From contig NZ_CP032155.1 in assembly GCF_008329905.1 (NCBI RefSeq), forward strand, positions 1,984,001 to 2,048,000: 64,000 nucleotides of DNA. The letters run 5' to 3'. The notes under the pieces were generated by a model, which ran no database searches, was not told the origin of the DNA, and worked only from the letters and a program-made list of their open reading frames with translations. Positions 52,308 through 61,600 of the stretch are shown one piece after another (the stretch's first letter is position 1; every line of letters starts with the position of its first letter). Origin of the DNA: Mycobacterium sp. ELW1. Lineage in GTDB: Bacteria; Actinomycetota; Actinomycetes; Mycobacteriales; Mycobacteriaceae. Both the position numbers and the translations under genes were made by a program.

Positions 52308-53339
52308 TCAGGCGGACAGGGATCGGACGGCGCTGTCTGGCCAGGCCAGGACGACAGTTGCACCGTGGGCGAGGTCGGTGGAGGCCTCGGCGGACAGCAG
52401 GGTCGCGGTCAGACCGACCCCCGATGCGTCGACGGCGACCCGGGTGATCGGTCCCGCGTACACCACTTCGGCGACTTGGGCGGTGACACTGCGCATTCCG
52501 GCCGGGACTGATTCGTCGGGTGCCAGCACGGCGATGCGCTCGGGGCGGATCGCGACGGTGCCGGCCCGGCCGACGAGCGCTTCGGCGGTCGCGCCGTCGA
52601 CCACGTTGGAGGTGCCGACGAAGTCGGCGACGAATCGGTTGGCCGGGTTCTCGTAGACCTCACGCGCGGCGCCGACCTGTTCGATGCGGCCCTCGTTGAA
52701 CACCGCGAGCCGGTCGCAGAGGGTGAGTGCCTCGTCCTGATCGTGGGTGACGATGACGAACGTGATGCCGACCTCGCGCTGAATCGCCTTGAGCTCCACC
52801 TGCATCTGCTCGCGCAGTTTGAGGTCGAGCGCGCCGAGCGGCTCGTCGAGCAGGAGCACCTTGGGCCGGCCTACCAGCGCGCGGGCCAGGGCAACCCGCT
52901 GCTGCTGGCCGCCCGACAGCTGCGCGGGCTTGCGCGCCGCATGCCCGGACAGCCGCACCATGTCCAACGCGGCTGCCGTGCGCTCGCGGCGTTCGGCTTT
53001 GGGCACGCCCTTGACCTTCAGGCCGTACTCGACGTTCTGGGCGACCGTCATGTGCGGGAACAGCGCGTAGTCCTGGAAGACGGTGTTGGTGTCGCGCTTG
53101 GCCGGCGGCAATGCGGTGACGTCGGCACCACCGAGGTGGACCGTGCCCGCGGTCGGCTGCTCGAAACCGGCGATCATCCGCAGCACGGTGGTCTTGCCCG
53201 AACCGGACGGACCGAGGATCGCGAAGAGTTCCCCGTCGGCGACGGTCAGGTCGGCGCCTTCGACCGCGGTCACCTCGCCGAATACTTTCCGCACCCCGCG
53301 CAACTCGATCTGCGGTGCGCGAGAGGGGGCCGACGGCAT
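52308..53339 (-). CDS. ABC transporter ATP-binding protein, PotA-like
   Basis: A 343-residue ATPase. Walker A is LGPSGSGKTTVLRM, the signature is LSGGQQQRVALARAL, Walker B is VLLLDEPLGALD, and the switch His is in FVIVTHDQDEALTL. The C-terminal third is a TOBE domain (IRPERIAVLAPDE), as in PotA and related importers. It leads the operon and is followed 15 bp later by the binding-protein gene, then by both permeases. Confidence 0.9.
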   Translation of the reverse strand: MPSAPSRAPQIELRGVRKVFGEVTAVEGADLTVADGELFAILGPSGSGKTTVLRMIAGFEQPTAGTVHLGGADVTALPPAKRDTNTVFQDYALFPHMTVAQNVEYGLKVKGVPKAERRERTAAALDMVRLSGHAARKPAQLSGGQQQRVALARALVGRPKVLLLDEPLGALDLKLREQMQVELKAIQREVGITFVIVTHDQDEALTLCDRLAVFNEGRIEQVGAAREVYENPANRFVADFVGTSNVVDGATAEALVGRAGTVAIRPERIAVLAPDESVPAGMRSVTAQVAEVVYAGPITRVAVDASGVGLTATLLSAEASTDLAHGATVVLAWPDSAVRSLSA

Positions 53340-53512
53340 GGGTGGATCCTACGGATTGAGTTGTCGACCCGCAGCGTCATGGTTGACTTCGCCGGTTGGT
53401 GAACCTCTGGACCACCGGATTCGCGATTGACGCCGCGGCCGCCGAAAGGTGATGCAGATGTGACCGGTGTCGTTGGTGTGGTCGCTGAGGCAATTGTCAT
53501 ATTCTGAGGTGC

Positions 53513-54256
53513 GTGTCCATGTCGCGACGCGACGTCCTCAAACTGGCCGCCGCCACCCCGGCCGCCCTCGGTCTCGGGACGCTCGCCTCGACCCTCGCGG
53601 CATCCGTTGCGAGCGCGGAGCCGGCTGCCGCCGCCACCGGCTCTCTCGGTGTTCTGTTGGACTACGCGGCAGGCGTCATCAGCGCACGTGATCTGAAGGC
53701 ATCCGGCGCCGTCGGCGCCATCCGGTACGTCTCGGACCGGCGCCCTGGCGGGGACTGGATGCTGGGCAAGCCGATTCAGCTGACCGAGGCCCGCGATCTG
53801 TATCAGGCCGGTCTGAAGATCGTGTCCAACTACCAGTTCGGCAAGCAGGACACCGCGGACTGGCTCGGCGGCCAGCAGGCCGGGCTCATCCACGCCAAGC
53901 GGGGCTGGCAGCTGCACACCGCCGCCGGAGGCCCGGTAGCCGCCCCGATCTACGTGTCGATCGACGACAACCCGACCCCGGATCAGTACAAAACACAGGT
54001 CGCGCCATACCTGCGGGCTTGGGAATCGGTGCTCGGACATCAGCGCGTCGGCGTGTACGGGAACTCGAAGGTCATCGACTGGGCGCTGCAGGACGGTCTC
54101 GGATCCTGGTTCTGGCAGCACAACTGGGGATCGCCGAAGGGGTACACGCACCCTGCCGCGCACCTGCATCAGGTGGAGATCGACCAGCGCAAGGTGGCGG
54201 GCGTGGGAGTGGACCTGAACAACATCCTCAAGCCTCAATTCGGCCAGTGGGACTGA
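53513..54256 (+). CDS. Tat-exported DUF1906 glycoside-hydrolase-like protein (Rv2525c-like)
   Basis: A 247-residue protein with a twin-arginine signal: MSRRDVLKLAAATPAALGLG, then an Ala-rich cleavage region. The mature domain, GVLLDYAAGVISARDLKASG, IRYVSDRRPGGDWMLGKPIQ and IYVSIDDNPTPDQYK, matches Rv2525c of M. tuberculosis, whose fold resembles glycoside hydrolases and which affects cell-envelope properties. GTG 53513 gives the family N-terminus and has GAGG 4 nt upstream; ATG 53519 is two codons in. Its position just before fas is the same neighbourhood as in M. tuberculosis (Rv2525c-Rv2524c). Confidence 0.92.
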   Translation: MSMSRRDVLKLAAATPAALGLGTLASTLAASVASAEPAAAATGSLGVLLDYAAGVISARDLKASGAVGAIRYVSDRRPGGDWMLGKPIQLTEARDLYQAGLKIVSNYQFGKQDTADWLGGQQAGLIHAKRGWQLHTAAGGPVAAPIYVSIDDNPTPDQYKTQVAPYLRAWESVLGHQRVGVYGNSKVIDWALQDGLGSWFWQHNWGSPKGYTHPAAHLHQVEIDQRKVAGVGVDLNNILKPQFGQWD

Positions 54257-54734
54257 GTCAAAGCACAAAACTTACCGGCTGGTAAGGATTTGCCAGCAAA
54301 CTCGGCGACGCCATTTTGGTGAACAATTGTGGACTGAAAAACCTAGCAAGTGCTTGGGCTGAGATCTTGGCCGCAGACGCGCGCGGGAAAATCGACAGGT
54401 AACGATTCGATAACAATCGTGCTTTGAACAGCACTATTGCGCCTACTCAACCGTAACCACCTGCATGCAGGACGTTTGTCCCGGATGGTCTGGGCGCCTG
54501 TTCGACGCGGTGTTACCCATCGTGCTGTTACCCGTCCGTAGAACTCGTCAGTAACCAATCTCGGGCGGAAAATAGTGCTGGTTCTTATGCCACTCTTAGT
54601 ACAGCCGAGATGTCAGCCGGCGCCCTCCAGGGGGAAGCGCGCGGCGGCCGTGATTCGACGGGGAATCGCCCACACCGACATACGAAACGAAGCGCGATGA
54701 ACGCGACGACGAGCACGACAGGGAGATACACAAG
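54257..54734. promoter_or_regulatory. 478-bp fas upstream region with inverted and direct repeats
   Basis: No gene is seen here. It holds TTACC-GGCT-GGTAA near 54274, ACGATT...AATCGT at 54402-54420 (6-bp arms, 7-nt spacer), and around 54510-54560 two direct copies of GTTACCC and an inverted GTAACC. The mycobacterial activator FasR is known to bind repeats upstream of fas, so the GTTAC/GTAAC cluster is the best candidate. The region is less GC-rich than the coding sequence around it. GGGAGA at 54721 may be the fas ribosome binding site. Confidence 0.5.
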
Positions 54735-57700
54735 GTGACGATCCACGAGCACGACAGGCTGTCCACGGGCGACGGATCATGGCGCACGGGCGCCAAGGGG
54801 ACCACCACGCATGCGCTGGTCGACCGTCTCAACGCCGGTGAGCCTTACGCCGTGGCCTTCGGTGGACAGGGCAGCGCCTGGCTGGAAACCCTCGAAGAGC
54901 TGGTCACCTCGGCCGGTATCGAATCCGAGCTCGCGACCCTGGCCGGCGAGGCTGAGCTGCTGCTCGAGCCCGTCGCCGATGAACTCGTCGTGGTCCGCCC
55001 GATCGGCTTCGAGCCGCTGCGCTGGGTGCGCGCGCTGGCCGCCGAGGAAGCGGTGCCCTCGGCCAAGCAGCTGACCTCGGCCGCGGTGTCGGTGCCCGGC
55101 GTCCTGCTGACCCAGATTGCCGCCACGCGCGCGCTGGCCCGCCAGGGCATGGATCTGGCGGCCGCCCCGCCGGTGGCCGTCGCCGGCCATTCCCAGGGCG
55201 TGCTGGCCGTCGAGGCGCTGCGCGCCGGTGGCGCCAAGGACGTCCAGCTGCTCGCTTTGGCCCAGCTGATCGGCGCCGCGGGCACGCTGGTGGCCCGTCG
55301 CCGCGGCATTTCGGTCCTCGGTGACCGCCCGCCGATGGTCTCAGTGACCAATGCCGAGCCGGAACGCATCTACGAACTGCTCCAGGAGTTTGCTCAAGAC
55401 GTCCGGACCGTGCTGCCGCCGGTGCTGTCGATCCGCAACGGCCGGCGCTCGGTGGTCATCACCGGAACGCCGGAACAGCTGTCCCGATTCGAGCTGTACT
55501 GCGAGCAGATCGCCGACGCCGAAGCCGCCGACCGCAAGAACAAGAACCGCGGCGGCGCAGTGTTCGCGCCCGTGTTCGATCCGGTCCAGGTCGAGGTCGG
55601 CTTCCACACCCCGCGTCTGGCCGACGGTATCGACATCGTCGGCCGCTGGGCTGCTGCCGTCGGCCTGGATGTCGAGCTGGCACGCGCGCTGACCGACGCG
55701 ATCCTGGTTCAGCAGGTCGACTGGGTCGAAGAGGTCACCGCCCTGCACGACGCCGGAGCCCGCTGGATTCTCGACCTCGGCCCCGGCGACATCCTCACCC
55801 GCCTCACCGCCCCGGTCATCCGTGGCCTCGGCATCGGCATCGTGCCCGCCGCCACCCGCGGCGGCCAGCGCAACCTGTTCACCGTCGGCGCCGTCCCCGA
55901 GGTGGCCAAGCCGTGGTCGAGCTACGCGCCCTCGGTGGTCACCCTGCCCAACGGCTCGGTGAAGCTGTCGACCAAGTTCACCCGGCTGACCGGTCGTTCG
56001 CCGATCCTGCTGGCGGGCATGACGCCGACGACCGTCGACGCCAAGATCGTCGCCGCTGCCGCCAACGCCGGCCACTGGGCTGAACTGGCCGGTGGCGGCC
56101 AGGTCACCGAAGCCATCTTCGACAAGCGCATCGCCGAACTCGAGACGCTGCTCGAGCCGGGCCGCGCGATCCAGTTCAATTCGCTGTTCCTGGACCCCTA
56201 CCTGTGGAAGCTGCAGCTGGGCGGCAAGCGCCTGGTGCAGCGGGCGCGCCAGTCCGGTGCGCCGATCGACGGCGTTGTCGTCAGCGCCGGTATCCCCGAA
56301 CTGGAGGAAGCCGTCGACCTGATCGACGAGCTGAACACGGTCGGCATCGCGCACGTCTGCTTCAAGCCGGGCACGGTCGAGCAGATCCGCTCGGTCATCC
56401 GGATCGCCGCCGAGGTGCCCACCAAGCCGGTGATCGTCCACATCGAGGGCGGCCGCGCCGGTGGTCACCACTCGTGGGAAGACCTCGACGATCTCTTGCT
56501 GAGCACCTACTCCGAGCTGCGCGGCCGGGCCAACATCACCGTCTGTGTCGGTGGTGGCATCGGCACGCCGGAGCGCGCCGCGGAATACCTGTCCGGCCGG
56601 TGGTCGGCCGCCTACGGCTACCCGCTGATGCCGGTCGACGGCATTCTGGTCGGGACCGCCGCGATGGCCTGCCTGGAGGCGACCACCTCGCCCGCGGTCA
56701 AGCAGCTGCTGGTCGACACCGTCGGCACCGATCACTGGGTCGGGGCCGGAAAAGCGGTGAACGGCATGGCTTCCGGGCGCAGCCAGCTGGGCGCCGACAT
56801 CCACGAGATCGACAACGCCGCCTCCCGCTGCGGCCGTCTGCTCGACGAGGTCGCCGGTGACGCTGAGGCGGTCGCGGCGCGTCGCGAGGAGATCATCGCC
56901 GCGATGGCGGTCACCGCCAAGCCCTACTTCGGCGATGTCGGTGAGATGACCTACCTGCAGTGGCTGCAGCGCTTCGTCGAGCTGTCCATCGGCGACGGTG
57001 ACTCCACGGCCGACACCAAGACCGACGACTCCCCGTGGCTCGACATCACCTGGCGGGACCGCTTCGCCGAGATGCTGCAGCGCGCTGAGGCCCGGCTCAA
57101 CGCCGCCGACACCGGTCCGATCGAGACGCTGTTCGATGCGTCCACCGCTGACGGCGAGTGGCTGTTGGAGAACCCCGGCCAGGCCTTGCAGGCTCTGCAG
57201 GCCCGCTATCCCGACGCCGAGTCGGTGCTCCTGCACCCGGCCGACGTGCCGTTCTTCGTTCAGCTGTGCAAGACGCTGGGCAAACCGGTCAACTTCGTCC
57301 CGGTCATCGACAAGGACGTGCGGCGCTGGTGGCGCAGCGACTCGCTGTGGCAGGCCCACGATGCCCGCTACACCGCCGATCAGGTGTGCATCATCCCCGG
57401 CACGCAGGCCGTCGCCGGTATCGACCGGGTCGACGAGCCGGTCGGTGATCTGCTCGACCGCTTCGAGCAGGCCGCCGTCGACGAGGTGCTGGCTTCGGGT
57501 GCACAGCCCGAGCCGGTCGCCGCGCGGCTGCGGGTGCGCACCGACGCGACCGGTCCGCTGGCCATCGTGCTCGATTCGCCCGACGTGCTGTGGGCCGGCC
57601 GCACCGCCACCAACCCGGTGCATCGCATCGCGGCCCCGTCGGAGTGGCTGGTGCACGACAACCGTTCGGCCACAAACCATTCCACCGGAGCTCGCCTCGA

Positions 57701-58679
57701 GGTCACCGCCGACAACCGGGTGGTGCTCAGTGTCCCGTTGTCAGGCACCTGGATCGACATCTGGTTCACCCTGCCCGCCACCGTGATCGACGGCGGTATG
57801 CCGGTCGTCCGGACCGAGGATGCCGCCACCGCCATGCGCGCCGTGCTGGCGATCGCCGCCGGGGTCGACGGCCCCGACGCGCTGCCGCCGGTCGTCAACG
57901 GGTCCACCACCGTCACCGTCGGGTGGGACCCTGAGCGGGTCGCCGATCACACCGGCGTCACCGCGACGTTCGGTTCGCCTTTGGCGCCGACGCTGTCGAT
58001 CGTTCCTGATGCGTTGGTCGGCCGCTGCTGGCCCGCGGTGTTCGCCGCCATCGGCGGTGCGGCCACCGACTCCGGCTTCCCGGTCGTCGAGGGTCTGCTC
58101 AGCCTGGTGCATCTGGACCACGCGGCCCGTCTGCTCAAGCCGCTGCCCAAGGAACCGACCCAATTGACCGTTACCGCAACGGCTTCGGTCGCCACCGACA
58201 CCGAGGTCGGCCGGGTCGTGCCGGTGACGGTCAACGTCACCGACGCCAACGGCATGATCCTGGCGGTCCTCGAGGAGCGCTTCGCGATCCGCGGCCGCAC
58301 CGGTGCCAAGGCGCTCACCGATCCGGTGCGTGCCGGGGCGGTCGGCCGCGACCCGGAGTCAGGGCCGGGTGCGTGCCACGGTGACGCTGCTCCGGCGGCA
58401 GTCCCTGACCGGTCCTCGAGGAGCGCTTCGCGTCCGCGGCCGACGGTGCCAAGGCGCTCGTGCCGGGGCGGGGAGCGGTGTCGGAGAACGCCACGGACAC
58501 CCCGCGTCGCCGTCGCCGTGACGTCACCATCGGCGCGCCGGTCGACATGCGTCCGTTCGCGGTGGTCTCCGGTGACCACAACCCGATCCACACCGACCAG
58601 GCCGCCGCGCTGCTGGCCGGGCTGGAGTCGCCGATCGTGCACGGCATGTGGCTCTCGGCCGCGGCCCAGCACGTGGTGA
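54735..58679 (+). CDS. fas: Type I fatty acid synthase, N-terminal part (reading frame lost after about 58345)
   Basis: Starts at GTG 54735 with TIHEHDR, as in M. tuberculosis Fas. The acetyltransferase domain has its nucleophile Ser153 in VAGHSQGVLAVEAL; the enoyl reductase domain shows GRSPILLAGMTPTTVDAKIV and HIEGGRAGGHHSWEDLDDLL; the first part of the dehydratase region follows, ending VLEERFAIRGRTGAKALTDP. Past that point the residues (for example GRDPESGPGACHGD) no longer fit the family, and the frame stops at 58679. The proper sequence resumes in another frame from about 58412. Fas makes C16-C26 acyl-CoA precursors of mycolic acids in the cytosol. Confidence 0.9.
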   Translation: MTIHEHDRLSTGDGSWRTGAKGTTTHALVDRLNAGEPYAVAFGGQGSAWLETLEELVTSAGIESELATLAGEAELLLEPVADELVVVRPIGFEPLRWVRALAAEEAVPSAKQLTSAAVSVPGVLLTQIAATRALARQGMDLAAAPPVAVAGHSQGVLAVEALRAGGAKDVQLLALAQLIGAAGTLVARRRGISVLGDRPPMVSVTNAEPERIYELLQEFAQDVRTVLPPVLSIRNGRRSVVITGTPEQLSRFELYCEQIADAEAADRKNKNRGGAVFAPVFDPVQVEVGFHTPRLADGIDIVGRWAAAVGLDVELARALTDAILVQQVDWVEEVTALHDAGARWILDLGPGDILTRLTAPVIRGLGIGIVPAATRGGQRNLFTVGAVPEVAKPWSSYAPSVVTLPNGSVKLSTKFTRLTGRSPILLAGMTPTTVDAKIVAAAANAGHWAELAGGGQVTEAIFDKRIAELETLLEPGRAIQFNSLFLDPYLWKLQLGGKRLVQRARQSGAPIDGVVVSAGIPELEEAVDLIDELNTVGIAHVCFKPGTVEQIRSVIRIAAEVPTKPVIVHIEGGRAGGHHSWEDLDDLLLSTYSELRGRANITVCVGGGIGTPERAAEYLSGRWSAAYGYPLMPVDGILVGTAAMACLEATTSPAVKQLLVDTVGTDHWVGAGKAVNGMASGRSQLGADIHEIDNAASRCGRLLDEVAGDAEAVAARREEIIAAMAVTAKPYFGDVGEMTYLQWLQRFVELSIGDGDSTADTKTDDSPWLDITWRDRFAEMLQRAEARLNAADTGPIETLFDASTADGEWLLENPGQALQALQARYPDAESVLLHPADVPFFVQLCKTLGKPVNFVPVIDKDVRRWWRSDSLWQAHDARYTADQVCIIPGTQAVAGIDRVDEPVGDLLDRFEQAAVDEVLASGAQPEPVAARLRVRTDATGPLAIVLDSPDVLWAGRTATNPVHRIAAPSEWLVHDNRSATNHSTGARLEVTADNRVVLSVPLSGTWIDIWFTLPATVIDGGMPVVRTEDAATAMRAVLAIAAGVDGPDALPPVVNGSTTVTVGWDPERVADHTGVTATFGSPLAPTLSIVPDALVGRCWPAVFAAIGGAATDSGFPVVEGLLSLVHLDHAARLLKPLPKEPTQLTVTATASVATDTEVGRVVPVTVNVTDANGMILAVLEERFAIRGRTGAKALTDPVRAGAVGRDPESGPGACHGDAAPAAVPDRSSRSASRPRPTVPRRSCRGGERCRRTPRTPRVAVAVTSPSARRSTCVRSRWSPVTTTRSTPTRPPRCWPGWSRRSCTACGSRPRPSTW
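58199..58480 (+). other. Degenerate tandem duplication at the fas frameshift
   Basis: The 51 bp from 58266 (GTCCTCGAGGAGCGCTTCGC...) recur at 58412-58459 with small deletions of 1 and 2 nt, and beyond them 13 nt are missing before GTGCCGGGGCGG. The sequence before each copy is also alike (GGTCGGCCGGGTCGTGCC against CAGGGCCGGGTGCGTGCC). Between the copies the fas frame is lost, and a stop occurs in the downstream frame at 58406-58408. Confidence 0.7.
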
Positions 58680-61600
58680 CCGCCACCGACGGAAAGCCCG
58701 CCCCGCCGGCCAAGCTGATCGGCTGGACCGCCCGCTTCCTGGGCATGGTCAAGCCGGGCGACGACATCGACTTCCGGGTCGACCGGGTCGGAATCGACCT
58801 GGGCGCAGAGGTTTTGGAGGTCACCGCCAAGATCGGCACCGACCTCGTCATGAGCGCCACCGCCCGGTTGGCCGCACCGAAGACGGTGTACGCCTTCCCC
58901 GGTCAGGGCATTCAGCACAAGGGCATGGGCATGGAGGTGCGGGCTCGGTCCAAGGCCGCCCGCAAGGTGTGGGACACCGCCGACAAGTTCACCCGCGAGA
59001 CGCTCGGCTTCTCCGTGCTGCACGTGGTCCGGGACAACCCGACCAGCCTGATCGCCTCCGGTGTGCACTACCAGCACCCCGAGGGTGTGCTCTACCTGAC
59101 GCAGTTCACTCAGGTCGCGATGGCCACCGTCGCCGCCGCGCAGGTCGCCGAGATGCGCGAGCAGGGTGCGTTCGTCGAAGGTGCGATCGCCTGCGGCCAC
59201 TCGGTCGGTGAATACACCGCGCTGGCATGCGTGTCGGGGGTGTATCCGCTGGAGGCGCTGCTGGAGGTGGTCTTCCACCGCGGCAGCAAGATGCACGACA
59301 TCGTCCCGCGTGACGAGATGGGCCGTTCCAACTACCGGCTGGCCGCGATCCGGCCGTCGCAGATCGATCTTCCCGATGCCGACGTCACGGAGTTCGTGGC
59401 CGAGATCGCCGAGCGCACAGGGGAATTCCTGCAGATCGTGAACTTCAACCTGCGCGGCTCGCAGTACGCGATCGCCGGCACGGTGCGCGGTCTCGAGGCG
59501 CTGGAGGAAGAGGTCGAGCGGCGTCGCGAGATCAGCGGCGGCAAGCGGTCGTTCATCCTGGTTCCCGGCATCGACGTGCCGTTCCACTCGGACGTGCTGC
59601 GGGTCGGCGTCGACGATTTCCGGCGCGCGCTGGAACGTGTCATGCCCGCCGACGCCGATCCGGCGTTGCTGATCGGGCGCTACATCCCGAACCTGGTGCC
59701 GCGGCCGTTCACGCTGGATCGCGACTTCGTCCAGGAGATCCGGGATCTGGTGCCGGCCGAGCCGCTCGACGAGATCCTCGCCGACTACGACACCTGGCGT
59801 AACGAGAAGCCGCACGAGCTGTGCCGCAAGATCGTGATCGAGCTTCTGGCCTGGCAGTTCGCCAGCCCGGTCCGCTGGATCGAGACCCAGGACCTGCTGT
59901 TCATCGAGGAGGCAGCCGGCGGTCTCGGAGTCGAGCGCTTCGTCGAGATCGGTGTGAAGTCCGCGCCGACGGTGGCGGGCCTGGCCAGCAACACGTTGAA
60001 GCTGCCCGAATACGCCCACAGCACAGTGGAAGTGCTCAACTCCGAGCGTGACGCCGCCGTGCTGTTCGCCAGCGACGAGGACCCGGCGACCGACGACTCC
60101 GACGACGAGCCGGCCGCAACCGGCGAGGCGCCGGCCGAAGCCGTCGCGGTCGAGGCTGCCCCGGCAGCAGCGCCGGCGGCCGCACCGTCCGGCGGCCCGC
60201 GCCCTGACGACATCGGATTCGACGCCGGTGACGCCACATTGGCGCTGATCGCGCTGAGCGCCAAGATGCGCATCGACCAGATCGAGCCGCTCGATTCGAT
60301 CGAGTCGATCACCGACGGTGCATCCTCGCGGCGTAACCAGCTGCTGGTCGACCTCGGTTCGGAGCTGAACCTGGGCGCCATCGACGGTGCCGCCGAGGCG
60401 GATCTGGCGGCGCTGAAGGGTCAGGTCGCCAAACTGGCGCGCACCTACAAGCCGTTCGGCCCGGTGCTCTCCGATGCGATCAACGATCAGCTGCGCACGA
60501 TCCTCGGCCCGTCCGGCAAGCGGCCGGCCGTGATCGCCGAACGGGTCAAGAAGACCTGGGAACTCGGCGACGGCTGGGCCAAGCACGTCACCGCCGAACT
60601 GGCTCTGGGCACCCGCGAGGGCAGCAGCGTGCGCGGAGGCGCACTCGGCGGCTTGCACGACGGTGCGCTGGCCGATGCCGCGGCCGTGGACAGGGCGATC
60701 GACGCCGCGGTCACCTCGGTGGCCGCCCGCAAGGGCATCGCGGTCTCGCTGCCGTCGGCCGGCGGTGCCGCAGGCGGCGTGGTCGACTCGGCCGCGCTGA
60801 CCGAGTTCGCCGAGACGGTGACCGGCCGCGACGGTGTGCTGGCGTCGGCCGCACGCATGGTGCTCGGTCAGCTCGGGCTGGACACCCCGGTGACGGCCGC
60901 TCCCGCGGCCAGCGACGCCGAACTCATCGACCTGGTCACCGCCGAGCTGGGCTCGGATTGGCCGCGGTTGGTGGCGCCGGCGTTCGACGCCAAGAAGGCG
61001 GTGCTGCTCGACGACCGCTGGGCCAGTGCGCGCGAGGATCTGGTCAAGCTTTGGCTGGCCGACGAGGGCGATATCGACGCCGACTGGCTGAAGCTCTCGG
61101 AGCGATTCGAAGGTGCCGGCAATGTCGTTGCCACCCAGGCCAACTGGTGGCAGGGCAGGGCCTTGGCGAGCGGGCGCAACATTCATGCGTCGTTGTTCGG
61201 CCGGATCGCTGCCGGTGCTGAGAATCCGGGATCCGGTCAGTATTCCGGCGAGGTCGCGGTGGTCACCGGTGCCTCGAAGGGCTCGATCGCCGCGTCAGTG
61301 GTGGCGGGTCTGCTCGACGGCGGCGCCACGGTGATCGCGACGACGTCCAAGCTCGACGACGACCGGCTGGCGTTCTACAAGGCGCTCTACCGCGATCACG
61401 CCCGCTACGGCGCGTCGCTGTGGGTGGTGCCGGCCAACATGGCCTCGTACTCCGACATCGACGCCCTGGCGTCGTGGGTCGGTAGTGAGCAGACCGAAAG
61501 CCTTGGGCCGCAATCGATTCACCTCAAGGATGCGCTGACTCCGACGCTGCTGTTCCCGTTCGCGGCACCGCGGGTGGCCGGCGACCTGTCGGAGGCGGGC

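Noticed and set aside
54471..54480. CTGCATGCAG palindrome upstream of fas as an operator
   Set aside because: A single 10-bp palindrome without a partner; such sites occur by chance.
57947..61186. 1079-codon minus-strand open frame opposite fas
   Set aside because: A byproduct of GC-rich codon use; the plus strand carries Fas domains and the minus translation has His/Arg/Gly-rich random text.
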